A DNA stretch of 64,000 nucleotides from NCBI RefSeq assembly GCF_009650095.1, contig NZ_CP045915.1, forward strand, positions 434,001 through 498,000. The letters run 5' to 3'. The DNA is from Gracilibacillus salitolerans (lineage in GTDB: Bacteria; Bacillota; Bacilli; Bacillales; Amphibacillaceae). Both the position numbers and the translations under genes were made by a program. Positions 47,988 to 56,704 of this stretch are shown here, piece by piece (within the stretch, counting starts at the first letter, position 1; each line of letters opens with the position of its first letter). The notes beneath the pieces were generated by a model. That model made no database searches. It was not told the DNA's origin and worked only from the letters and a program-made list of their open reading frames with translations.

Positions 47988-48140
47988 TTCTGAGGTAAGA
48001 AAGTATATAACCATTGGTATCACAACTTTTATAAACAAGTAAGGTAGGAAAAGGTTGATTCAAAACATGTCATAAAAAAAGCAAGGATAGCTATTCAAAT
48101 GGAGTTGTCATTTTGAAAGCTAGCTTGTGTCAAGCCAACC

Positions 48141-48270
48141 GCTGCGGCTGACCGTTTCGCTTTCCAAGGGGCATGCTCTTTTAGCTAACTTTTGCAGGAG
48201 GAGTACACTCCTGCAAAAGTGGATCTTCAGATCATGCTAATCCCTTAGGAGTCGAAACGGTCGGCCTTCG
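48141..48270 (+). repeat. Family A structured repeat, copy A4 (best folded)
   Basis: Three stems, each with its own sequence. Outer: GGCTGACCGTTTCG (48146-48159) with CGAAACGGTCGGCC (48253-48266). Middle: AAGGGGCATG (48166-48175) with CATGC (48233-48237) and CCCTT (48242-48246). Inner: ACTTTTGCAGGAG (48188-48200) with CTCCTGCAAAAGT (48208-48220). The conserved CTTTCC, TAGCTA, GGATCTTCAG and AGGAGTC lie at the same places as in A1 and A2. Confidence 0.85.
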
Positions 48271-48414
48271 CTATACCTTTTTCTACAACGAATATCAGAA
48301 AAAGCATATTGATTTTATAACCATTATTAGTGATTTCCAATGCCATATCTTGCACTTTCACAGGGATAATAACCCAAGTTGCCAGGTCTGACATATGTTG
48401 TAGCGCATGCATAA

Positions 48415-48490
48415 AGTGAAGGACAAACCCCAAAGAAAGGGAAGTGGGCAGCCGGAGTGGTGGTCATACGGTCTATATATTTCATAATGG
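48415..48490 (+). repeat. Family A half-copy resembling the right half of A1
   Basis: AACCCCAAAGAAAGGGAAGTGGGCAG, GCCGGAG and ATATATTTCATAATGGC match in order 10853-10915 of copy A1 (AACCCCATGGAAAGGGAAGTGGG, GCCGAAG, AATAATTTCATAAT). No gene lies in 47988-48986. Confidence 0.55.
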
Positions 48491-48645
48491 CTACAAAAGC
48501 AATCGCAGATCAACTTAGCATTTAGTGAAAAGGACCGGCGGGGTTTGCCGATTTTTGTTCTAAGTACAAATACAGCAAATTTTAAAAATGTAAGAAATTT
48601 ATATGCAATTCACTTAAATATGTAATCTGTTTATTGTTAAAATCA

Positions 48646-48693
48646 AGACAATCCATCAATCAAATTTCTTTGGTTGATGGATTGTCTTTTTTT
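48646..48693. terminator. Orphan strong terminator in a gene-free stretch
   Basis: GACAATCCATCAA (48646-48658) pairs perfectly with TTGATGGATTGTC (48673-48685) and is followed by at least seven T residues. A weaker CGGC/GCCG hairpin plus T run sits at 48536-48556. Neither follows a coding sequence, so they may end a small RNA. Confidence 0.8.
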
Positions 48694-48986
48694 GCACTTT
48701 AGGAAAAGCATAAAATTGTAGCGAAGTAGTAGTAAGGAAAATGAAGGAAAACGGCTAAGGCTCCCGATAAGACATGTCTTTCTTACAAGTAGAACTCTTG
48801 TCTAGTAAGGTTTTTCTGAAAAACAAGCATGTAATGACTTTAGAACAAACAAAAGCGACATAACCTAAACAAATTATAGATTATGCCTTCAAATAAGAAT
48901 TGAATAGTAATTGTGGAAATGGCTAATTGTTTATTTTAGAAGGTTTACGATATGATTTTATTGAAAGAAAAGAAAGGGGGGAGTAC

Positions 48987-49937
48987 ATGGATGAACAAGT
49001 AATGGTAGAGAAAAATGGATTTTGGGATCGGTTTATTCAAAATAGTTTAATTAAAAATGTACGAAAACATTGGATGCTATATCTAATGATTTTGCCAGGT
49101 ATCATCTATTACATTATTTTTAAGTATATCCCTCTTATGGGTAGTGTAATAGCCTTTCAGGATTTCCAAATTTTCAAAGGAATATTTGCAAGTCCTTGGG
49201 TGGGTCTTGAAAATTTTAGACATTTGTTACATTATCAAGACTTCCATGAAGTATTGAGAAATACTGCATTAATTGCATTGTATCAATTGGTTTTTCAATT
49301 TCCTGCACCCATTATTTTAGCTTTATTATTTAATGAAATAAGATTATTAATTGTAAAGAGAACGGTCCAAAGCTTATTCTATCTGCCACACTTTTTGTCA
49401 TGGGTTGTGGTTGGTGGTATCGTATTTGAACTTTTAGCAAGTCAGGGAATCGTAAACGCAATTAGAGAAATGCTCGGTTTTGAGCCTATCCTGTTTATGC
49501 AAGAAGAGGGCTATTTTAGATCGATAGTCATCATTTCAGGGATTTGGAAAGAGATTGGATGGGGAACGATTATTTATTTAGCTGCTATAACAGCGATTAA
49601 TCCAAGTCTTTATGAAGCAGCAGTAATAGATGGTGCCAATCGATTCAAACAAACTATTTATATTACACTCCCTTTGCTGTTACCTACTATATCAGTATTG
49701 TTCTTATTAAATATTGGTAACTTTTTAGAGCTAGGCTTTGATCAAATTTTTAACTTGTTAACTCCAATGACATACTCTGTTGGGGATATTATTGAAACCT
49801 ATGTCTATCGAGCTGGGGTACTACAAGGGCAATATAGCTTAACAACAGCGATTGGCTTGTTTCAGTCTGTTATTGGTTTTGCTCTGTTGTGGATATTTAA
49901 TAGGCTTGCAAGAAAATCAGAACAGGGGTTGTGGTAA
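48987..49937 (+). CDS. LplB-like ABC sugar permease, second importer
   Basis: 316-residue permease paralogous to the one at 11.3 kb: YYIIFKYIPLMGSVIAFQDFQ near the N terminus and the docking loop EAAVIDGANRFKQTIYITLP. About six TM helices. Start at ATG 48987 behind AAAGGGGGGAG; the frame upstream has no such site. The partner permease begins directly after its stop codon. No ATPase gene is present; an MsmX-type ATPase elsewhere is assumed. Confidence 0.9.
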   Translation: MDEQVMVEKNGFWDRFIQNSLIKNVRKHWMLYLMILPGIIYYIIFKYIPLMGSVIAFQDFQIFKGIFASPWVGLENFRHLLHYQDFHEVLRNTALIALYQLVFQFPAPIILALLFNEIRLLIVKRTVQSLFYLPHFLSWVVVGGIVFELLASQGIVNAIREMLGFEPILFMQEEGYFRSIVIISGIWKEIGWGTIIYLAAITAINPSLYEAAVIDGANRFKQTIYITLPLLLPTISVLFLLNIGNFLELGFDQIFNLLTPMTYSVGDIIETYVYRAGVLQGQYSLTTAIGLFQSVIGFALLWIFNRLARKSEQGLW

Positions 49938-50807
49938 ATGAAACAATCTATTGGTGAAAGATTATTTCAAATATTTAATTATACCTTATTAATCGTATTA
50001 GCAGCGACAATGATTGCTCCATTGTTGCAATTACTGGCAGTGTCGTTTAGTTCGCCCATTGCTGCCGATTCAAAAAAAGTATTTTTAATACCTGTCGAAT
50101 TTACATTGGCCACTTGGGAACATATTCTCCAAAATGAAGTTTTATGGAGAGCCTTTGGTGTAACGGTATTTATTACGATAGTGGGAACATTCCTTAGCAT
50201 GTTGTTCACAATTTTGACAGCGTTTCCACTATCGCGGAAAGATTTTCTTCTTCGTAAGCCAATCATGCTAATGATGGTCCTTACTATGATTTTTAATGCA
50301 CCAATGATTCCTTTCTTTTTAACAGTAAGAGAGGTTGGGTTGATGGATTCGATCTGGGCATTAATTATACCGGGATTAATTAGTACATTTAATATGGTTA
50401 TCGTCCGAACGTTCTTTTTGGGTATTCCATCTGATCTTGACGACGCTGCGCGGATTGATGGCTGTAATGAATTTCGTTTATTATTTCAGATTTATTTACA
50501 ACTATCTAAACCAGTACTGGCAACAATTAGTCTTTTCTATGCAGTCGGTTACTGGAACACCTTTAAGACAGCTGTTCTTTTCTTAAGAAATCCAGATCTT
50601 TGGCCTTTACAAATGCGTTTGCGGGCATTTTTTACATCTGAAGAAGAGCTTGCTGCAGTGGATTTAATAATGGGTGATTTTGACTTTAATACGACCACCT
50701 TAAAAGCAGCAACGATTATTTTTGCAACCATTCCAATTGTTTTAGTTTATCCATATTTACAAAAATACTTTGTGAAAGGAGCAGTGCTTGGTTCACTAAA
50801 GGAATAA
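49938..50807 (+). CDS. YtcP-like ABC sugar permease, second importer
   Basis: 289-residue permease with about six TM helices, the docking loop DDAARIDGCNEFRLLFQIYL and the YtcP-type ending KYFVKGAVLGSLKE. The ATG abuts the preceding TAA. A decayed copy of this gene's 3' end survives at 52607-52712, evidence that the end of this gene plus the following lipoprotein gene was duplicated in tandem. Confidence 0.9.
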   Translation: MKQSIGERLFQIFNYTLLIVLAATMIAPLLQLLAVSFSSPIAADSKKVFLIPVEFTLATWEHILQNEVLWRAFGVTVFITIVGTFLSMLFTILTAFPLSRKDFLLRKPIMLMMVLTMIFNAPMIPFFLTVREVGLMDSIWALIIPGLISTFNMVIVRTFFLGIPSDLDDAARIDGCNEFRLLFQIYLQLSKPVLATISLFYAVGYWNTFKTAVLFLRNPDLWPLQMRLRAFFTSEEELAAVDLIMGDFDFNTTTLKAATIIFATIPIVLVYPYLQKYFVKGAVLGSLKE

Positions 50808-50820
50808 TGGATAACTGTAA

Positions 50821-50973
50821 ATAAAGTGAGACTTCCATCAGTGGGGATTTTTGTCCCCCACTGATGGTTAGCGAAACTTATCAGGGTGTTAGCTCACCTG
50901 ATCCCCCACTTAGCTTCTTCTATTTACTTGAACCTTGAAGTGGGGTTTTTACGGAAGATTAGCACCGTGATAA
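50821..50973 (+). repeat. Family B repeat, complete copy B1
   Basis: Opens ATAAAGTGAGACTTCCATCAG. Hairpin 1: CCATCAGTGGGG (50835-50846) with CCCCCACTGATGG (50855-50867). Hairpin 2: ATCAGGGTG with CACCTGAT (about 50880-50902). Hairpin 3: CCCCACTT (50904-50911) with AAGTGGGG (50938-50945). It ends ACGGAAGATTAGCACCGTGATAAA. It lies between the permease and lipoprotein genes, yet the duplicated copy of this junction at 52700-52757 has no such insert. Confidence 0.85.
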
Positions 50974-50994
50974 AAAAATAGGGAGGAAAAATGG

Positions 50995-52539
50995 ATGAGA
51001 AGAAATTATTATTTTTTACTATTTTCTGTATGGATCTTGTTCTTGTTGTTATTCACGGCATGTTCTAATAGTGAGGATACAGCGAGTCAAGATGAAGAAA
51101 GTGATGAAGTGGAAACGGAAGACAATGGTGAATCTGCCACTGTAAGTGTATTTAAAAGTCATTTGGGTAAAGGTACGATCCCAGACAGTGAGGATCCACA
51201 TGTGCAATATATCAAAGAAGCAACAGGTGTGGAGTATGAGCTGAAGTCAACACCACCAGGATCAGAACCAGCTGAATACATTAATCTCATGATTGCTTCA
51301 GAGGATTTCCCTGATATCTTGAGACCGATTGGTGGGGTGGAACAAACATTGATCGATCAAGGCGGTGCCTTGCCATTAGATGACTTGCTACCGGAATACG
51401 CACCGAATGTCTGGGAAAGGGTTCCTGAAGAAGCATGGAATATTGTAAGATCTGCATCTCCAGATGGGAAGATTTATTATGTGCCTAAAGTGTATTTAAT
51501 ACCTGAGCGTGCAGCCTTATTAAGACAAGATTGGTTAGATGCTGTTGATATGGATATGCCTGAAACGTTAGATGAGTACAAAGATATGTTAATAGCCTTC
51601 CGTGATCAAGATCCAAATGGAAACGGTGAGCAAGATGAATTACCTACAACTGGTAGGGAATTTGGCAGATGGATGGACCACTTATTCGCAATGTTTGGTA
51701 TAGCAATGTGGGAAGGTTTCCCGGAATGGGATATTTATGATGGGGAAATTAATTATGCGGGTACGTCAGAAAATATGAAAGCAGCTATTGCATTTATTAG
51801 AGAGCTTTATGAAGAAGAATTATTAGATAATGAAACATTTTTGAACAAAGGAGATGTATGGACTGCAAAGATTAATAATAATTTAGTTGGTAGCTGGTAT
51901 CACCTACCAGCCAATTTACATGATCGGTATATAGCAATGAAAGAAGGAGCGCCAGATGCTTATGTTGTAGGAATGCCTCTTCCAGAAGTAGATGGTTTCG
52001 ACGGTTATATTACACAAAAAAGTATGGGCGAACCCGAGTGGATGATACCTGCTGCATCGGAAGATAATGCTGCTAATGCATTGAAATTGCTCGATTTCTT
52101 CTATGATCCTGAAAATGCAGATTTCGTTCAGTATGGTATCGAAGGAGTTCAGCATGAAGTAGTAGATGGAGAAAAGGTATTATTATCTTCTTCAGATGAA
52201 AAGCCAATTGCGTTAGGCATGCTTAATTTAACAACTGAGGAATCAATGGAAATTAGAATTGAAAACTCCTTCCCTGAAGATGAACAAGATATGGTAAGAG
52301 ATATTTTTGATGTAAGTAAGGAAGATGCAAGAAGGATTGCAGGTGACGGATTGCCGAGTACGGTTTATGATGGTTATCCAGATATACAGTCACATAAATT
52401 ATTCCAAGAATATTTAACTAAAATTGTAATCGGTGAATGGCCGATAGACAGATTTGATGAATTTGTAGAACAATGGTATCAATCTGGAGGCGAGGAAGTA
52501 ACACAACGCGTTCAGGAATGGTACGAAACAGCTAAGTAA
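50995..52539 (+). CDS. Oligosaccharide-binding lipoprotein, tandem copy 1
   Basis: 514-residue LplA/AlgQ-type binding lipoprotein: signal with lipobox LLFTACSNS (Cys about 23), acidic linker, then a core with TPPGSEPAEYINLMIASEDFPDI-like opening. A calcium-type loop DPNGNGEQDELP lies near residues 204-215. Most residues are identical to those of the lipoprotein encoded next, so the pair arose by tandem duplication. GGGAGG precedes the ATG. Feeds the permeases at 48987-50807; ligand probably an oligosaccharide processed by the enzymes at 56.7-61.2 kb. Confidence 0.9.
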   Translation: MRRNYYFLLFSVWILFLLLFTACSNSEDTASQDEESDEVETEDNGESATVSVFKSHLGKGTIPDSEDPHVQYIKEATGVEYELKSTPPGSEPAEYINLMIASEDFPDILRPIGGVEQTLIDQGGALPLDDLLPEYAPNVWERVPEEAWNIVRSASPDGKIYYVPKVYLIPERAALLRQDWLDAVDMDMPETLDEYKDMLIAFRDQDPNGNGEQDELPTTGREFGRWMDHLFAMFGIAMWEGFPEWDIYDGEINYAGTSENMKAAIAFIRELYEEELLDNETFLNKGDVWTAKINNNLVGSWYHLPANLHDRYIAMKEGAPDAYVVGMPLPEVDGFDGYITQKSMGEPEWMIPAASEDNAANALKLLDFFYDPENADFVQYGIEGVQHEVVDGEKVLLSSSDEKPIALGMLNLTTEESMEIRIENSFPEDEQDMVRDIFDVSKEDARRIAGDGLPSTVYDGYPDIQSHKLFQEYLTKIVIGEWPIDRFDEFVEQWYQSGGEEVTQRVQEWYETAK

Positions 52540-52548
52540 AATGATATG

Positions 52549-52574
52549 CTCCTCCTCTTTCTATTGAGGAGGAG
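52549..52574. terminator. Hairpin after lipoprotein copy 1
   Basis: CTCCTCCTC (52549-52557) pairs with GAGGAGGAG (52566-52574); only AGAATTATTT follows, so it may attenuate rather than fully stop transcription. Copy 2 has a similar CTACTCCTC/GAGGAGTAG hairpin at about 54315-54340. Confidence 0.55.
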
Positions 52575-52606
52575 TAGAATTATTTCAGGAATAGAAGTTT
52601 CAAACA

Positions 52607-52712
52607 CAACTACTTTAAAATCGCAGCGGTTATTGGCTCCAATTATTTAAGTTTATCCATAATTAAAAAACTTTAGTATAGGGGAAGCGCTGGGATCACT
52701 AAAAGAATAATG
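52607..52712 (+). pseudogene. Decayed duplicate of the permease gene 3' end
   Basis: The segment matches, with substitutions and small deletions, the last part of the YtcP-like gene at about 50695-50812: TTTAAAA, CAGCGGTTATT, CCAATTATTTAAGTTTATCC, GGGGAAGCGCTGGGATCACT and AAAGAATAATGGAT in the same order. It has stop codons and no start. It shows that the duplication unit covered the permease tail, the junction and the lipoprotein gene. Confidence 0.75.
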
Positions 52713-52756
52713 GATGATAACTGTAGGTATATTGAAAAGTGGGGAGGGAAGAAAGT

Positions 52757-54307
52757 ATGAGAAGAAATCATTATTTTTATTTCTTATTGTTTTCTGTATG
52801 GATGTTGTTATTGTTGTTGTTCGCAGCATGTTCTGAAAGTGATAATACAGTTAGTCAGGATGAAGAAAATGACGAATCAGAAGTGGAGGAAAATGATGAA
52901 TCTACAATAGTTAGTGTATTTAAAAGTCATTTGAGCAAGGGTACGATTCCTGGCAGTGAAGATCCACATGTACAATACATCAAAGAAAAAACTGGTGTGG
53001 AGTATGAGCTGCAAACAACACCCCCTGGATCAGAACCTGCTGAATACATTAACTTAATGATTGCTTCAGAGGATTTCCCGGATATATTGAGACCAATTGG
53101 TGGAGTTGAACAAACCATTATCAGTCAAGGCGGTGCTCTGGCATTAGATGATTTGTTGCCTAAGTATGCACCTAATGTGTGGGAAAGAATTCCTGAAGAG
53201 GCATGGGATATAGTGCGTACCGTATCTCCGGATGGAAAAATCTATTATGTACCTCAAGTTTACTTAGTTCCTTCACGTGCGGCATTGCTACGTCAAGATT
53301 GGCTCGAAGAAGTAGGTATGGAGATGCCGCAGACTTTGGAAGACTATAAAGAAATGCTAATCGCTTTCCGTGATCAGGACCCTAATGGAAATGGTGAACA
53401 GGATGAACTACCTACGACTGGTAGGGAGTTTGGTAGATGGATGGATCATTTATTCGCAATGTTTGGTGTAGCAATGTGGGAAGGGTATCCAGAATGGGAT
53501 ATTTATGATGGTGAAATCAATTATGCTGGTACATCGGATAATATGAAAGCAGCTATCGAGTTTATTCGCGATTTATATGAAGAAGAATTATTAGATAATG
53601 AAACATTTCTTAATAAAGGAGACGTTTGGCAAGCGAAAGTAAATAACAATTTAGTAGGAAGTTGGTATCACCTTCCGGCCAATTTGCTTGATAAAATCAC
53701 TGCCATGAGAGAAGAAGCACCGAATGCTTATGTTAGCGGAATGCCATTACCTGAAGTACAGAATTTCGATGGATTTATAACACAGAAAAGCATGGGGCTT
53801 CCGGAATGGTTAATTCCTAAGGCATCGGAAGATAATGCTATTAATGCTTTAAAACTACTTGATTTTTTCTATGATCCTGATAATGCAGATTTTATTCAAT
53901 ATGGTATAGAAGGTGCACAACATGAAGTTGTGGACGGTGAAAAAGTGTTACTTCCAGCAACCGACGAAACACCATTAGCATTAGGAATGTTAAATTTTCA
54001 AACGAAAGAATCTATGGATATCCGTATTGAAAATTCCTTCCCAGAAGAAGAGCAACAAATGATTAAGGATATTTTTGAGATAACCACAGTTGATGCTAGA
54101 AGAATTGCTGGCGACGGATTGCCTAGTACAGTGTATGAAGGGTATCCAGATATTCAATCCCATAAGTTATTCCAAGAATATTTAACTAAAATTGTTATAG
54201 GTGAATGGCCCATTGATAAATTTGATGAATTTGTTGAAAAGTGGAATCAATCAGGTGGTGAGGAAGTAACCACACGAGTCCAAGAATGGTATGAAAAGAT
54301 GAAGTAA
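52757..54307 (+). CDS. Oligosaccharide-binding lipoprotein, tandem copy 2
   Basis: 516-residue paralogue of the preceding lipoprotein with the same signal/lipobox (LLFAACSES), acidic linker, DPNGNGEQDELP loop and C-terminal KWNQSGGEEVT-type end. Differences are scattered, with clusters near residues 165-185 and 320-350, which could alter ligand choice. Start at ATG 52757 behind GGGGAGGG; an upstream in-frame codon at 52739 overlaps that site. Retained as an intact gene, so two ligand variants or higher dosage may be useful. Confidence 0.9.
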   Translation: MRRNHYFYFLLFSVWMLLLLLFAACSESDNTVSQDEENDESEVEENDESTIVSVFKSHLSKGTIPGSEDPHVQYIKEKTGVEYELQTTPPGSEPAEYINLMIASEDFPDILRPIGGVEQTIISQGGALALDDLLPKYAPNVWERIPEEAWDIVRTVSPDGKIYYVPQVYLVPSRAALLRQDWLEEVGMEMPQTLEDYKEMLIAFRDQDPNGNGEQDELPTTGREFGRWMDHLFAMFGVAMWEGYPEWDIYDGEINYAGTSDNMKAAIEFIRDLYEEELLDNETFLNKGDVWQAKVNNNLVGSWYHLPANLLDKITAMREEAPNAYVSGMPLPEVQNFDGFITQKSMGLPEWLIPKASEDNAINALKLLDFFYDPDNADFIQYGIEGAQHEVVDGEKVLLPATDETPLALGMLNFQTKESMDIRIENSFPEEEQQMIKDIFEITTVDARRIAGDGLPSTVYEGYPDIQSHKLFQEYLTKIVIGEWPIDKFDEFVEKWNQSGGEEVTTRVQEWYEKMK

Positions 54308-54402
54308 ATAAAGTACTACTCCTCTTTCTTGGAGGAGTAGAATAATTTTCTCGTCATACATTCCATACAATTAAATAAGAAGAATAGAAAGCAGGTGAGC
54401 TT

Positions 54403-56703
54403 ATGCCAAAGCTTTTTCCAGTTCGAATAAGAAATATGCTTCGAAAGAATCTTTCTGATACACAAACAAGGTTATTACTCATTTTAATGATACCTGTTCT
54501 TTTTATTATATTGACTGTTGGGTTTTCTTCTTATTACACATCTAAAGACATATTACAACAGGAATTAAATGAACCACAGCACCAGATGTTAACAATAAAC
54601 ATGAATTCTATTGATGAATATTTAATAGAATCCGATCAAATTGCTGTTAAATTAGCATTAGACAATGATGTATACCGTTTTTTAACGGATCAATCACAAT
54701 TCTCCTATCAAAATATCAAGGAGATTTACGATAAGATAGCTACTATTACAAAGAACTCATCTTTTATACAAAGTATTTATATTTATAATGTAAACAGTGA
54801 TAGTTTTGTCGCCATCCCACAAGGTTTTAGCTCTAGTAGTGCTACTTTTAATGATGCAGAGTGGACTAGTGTGTTAGATGAATTCCATGAAACATCAAGA
54901 ATAGTTAAATACCGTGACCTGCCAAATGGCGCAAAGTATAAAGGGTCAAACATTTCCTTGTTTCGCAAGATAAATTTGAAAGGGGAAACAAAAGGGATTG
55001 TCGCGATTAATCTTAATCAAGCAGAATTATTCTCGGCATTAAAATCATCTGCTGATCCACAATCTAATAGTATGCAATATATTTTAGATCAAAATAATAC
55101 GATTCTACATACGACAAAAAATCATACTTTTGGTAAAGATACTGTTCAATTTGTTAATAAAGAAGTAAGCAAAGGAAATTTAAGTGATATTACCTATAAC
55201 GATAAGATACTACTAGCAAATCAAATTGAATCAGATTTTACCGGATGGAAATATATATCTGTCGTCTCTCAGGAGAGTATACTAGCTAAATCCAAAGCAA
55301 TACGTGATGTCGTGTTTATTGTATCTTTAATTGCACTTATTATTGGTGGAATTGCTATATTCTTTATTCATTCTGTTGAATTAAAACCGCTTCGAAGAAT
55401 GAAAGAACTGTTTTCCGTTGATGATGACCCACTATATAAACGAGACTTACTTCATTTAGAAAATATCATTGACGATTTAGTCAGTGACCATGCGCAATTA
55501 TCTCAATTGATCAAAAAAATGAAGATCGAAGCTAAATCGAAATTTTTATATGACATATATATCGGCAGATTAATGAACAGATCCGAGCAAAAAGAAAAAT
55601 GGCAAGCCTATTTTAAAGAATGGAATGACGATAATATTCAATTATTAGTAGTATCGATTGACAATTATCCTGCGTGGAAAGAGAGCGTTGCCGGTAATTA
55701 TCGTACAGTAGTGAAGTCAGGTATGGTAAATATTTTGACGGAAGTATTATCGACCCATTATTCCGTAGAGGCAGTAGATATTGGTAGGGATAGAATGATT
55801 ATCATCATCCAGCACTTAGAGGGAAAAATCAATGTCGAGAACCATTTGAAGATAGCGCTTTCGCATGTGGAGAATATCTTAGGGTTTTCCGTTTCATTAG
55901 GACTAAAACAAACAGGTGTTCAATTTTTAGATCTAAAAAACGCAATGAATGAAGCGGAGGAAGCTCTTCAATATCGTCTGTTTGATGGGTATGGAAATAT
56001 TCATATAATGACTGATCAAAAAGAGGAAGATAAAGAAACGGAAATAATTGAAAAAATCGATAGTCTAGTAAAATCTATTACACTCGAAGATCCTATGCAA
56101 TCCATTGATGATGTTACTACATTATTTCAGCTATTTCGGGAGAGTAATATTAGTCCAGAGCTAGCCTTTTATTTTATTGAGCAGGTAAGAAAAGTCGTTT
56201 TTTCGAAAAATAAAGAGATTACAAATTCAAGTTTCTTAACCTCAGAAGAAATTCAAACAATGAATCTACAAGATATAGCCAATGTATTCAAGGAAAGAAT
56301 ATCCGAAAGAATAGAAAATATAAAAAAATTAAATGACTCTAAAAGATATGTTATGTGTAGAAAAATGATTCAGTATATGAATGTACATGTAGGTGAACCA
56401 ATCGGAATTCCAGAAATAGCAGAATCCGTTGGCGTTAGTGTAAGTCTTGCTAGTCAGTGGTTTAAAGAAGAAATGAATGACACCATTTATGGTTATTTTA
56501 CAAGGCTAAGAATGGAACGTGCACAAGAGTTATTGATCAAAACGGATAAGAAAATAGCTGATATTGCATTTGAGGTGGGCTATCAGCATGAAAATAGTTT
56601 TATACGAAAATTCCGAGAATATAAAGAGATGACACCAGGAAAGTACAGAAGGTTAAATACAGTGGTAGAAAACAAGGAAAAAAATTTTAGGGGAGGAAAC
56701 TGA
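54403..56703 (+). CDS. Membrane-bound AraC-family sensor-regulator, second
   Basis: 766 residues with the architecture of the protein at 8.2 kb: TM1 (about 24-46), extracellular Cache-like domain, TM2 (about 304-326), cytoplasmic linker, and C-terminal AraC helix-turn-helix motifs (about 660-755, with VGYQHENSFIRKFREYKEM and PGKYRR). AGGTGAG precedes the ATG. Placed between the binding proteins and the hydrolases of one locus, it is the probable activator of both. The next gene's TTG start lies 2 bases beyond its stop. Confidence 0.88.
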   Translation: MPKLFPVRIRNMLRKNLSDTQTRLLLILMIPVLFIILTVGFSSYYTSKDILQQELNEPQHQMLTINMNSIDEYLIESDQIAVKLALDNDVYRFLTDQSQFSYQNIKEIYDKIATITKNSSFIQSIYIYNVNSDSFVAIPQGFSSSSATFNDAEWTSVLDEFHETSRIVKYRDLPNGAKYKGSNISLFRKINLKGETKGIVAINLNQAELFSALKSSADPQSNSMQYILDQNNTILHTTKNHTFGKDTVQFVNKEVSKGNLSDITYNDKILLANQIESDFTGWKYISVVSQESILAKSKAIRDVVFIVSLIALIIGGIAIFFIHSVELKPLRRMKELFSVDDDPLYKRDLLHLENIIDDLVSDHAQLSQLIKKMKIEAKSKFLYDIYIGRLMNRSEQKEKWQAYFKEWNDDNIQLLVVSIDNYPAWKESVAGNYRTVVKSGMVNILTEVLSTHYSVEAVDIGRDRMIIIIQHLEGKINVENHLKIALSHVENILGFSVSLGLKQTGVQFLDLKNAMNEAEEALQYRLFDGYGNIHIMTDQKEEDKETEIIEKIDSLVKSITLEDPMQSIDDVTTLFQLFRESNISPELAFYFIEQVRKVVFSKNKEITNSSFLTSEEIQTMNLQDIANVFKERISERIENIKKLNDSKRYVMCRKMIQYMNVHVGEPIGIPEIAESVGVSVSLASQWFKEEMNDTIYGYFTRLRMERAQELLIKTDKKIADIAFEVGYQHENSFIRKFREYKEMTPGKYRRLNTVVENKEKNFRGGN

Positions 56704-56704
56704 T

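Noticed and set aside
48245..48433. 62-codon minus-strand frame
   Set aside because: It lies across family A repeat sequence and has no translation signal or recognisable domain.
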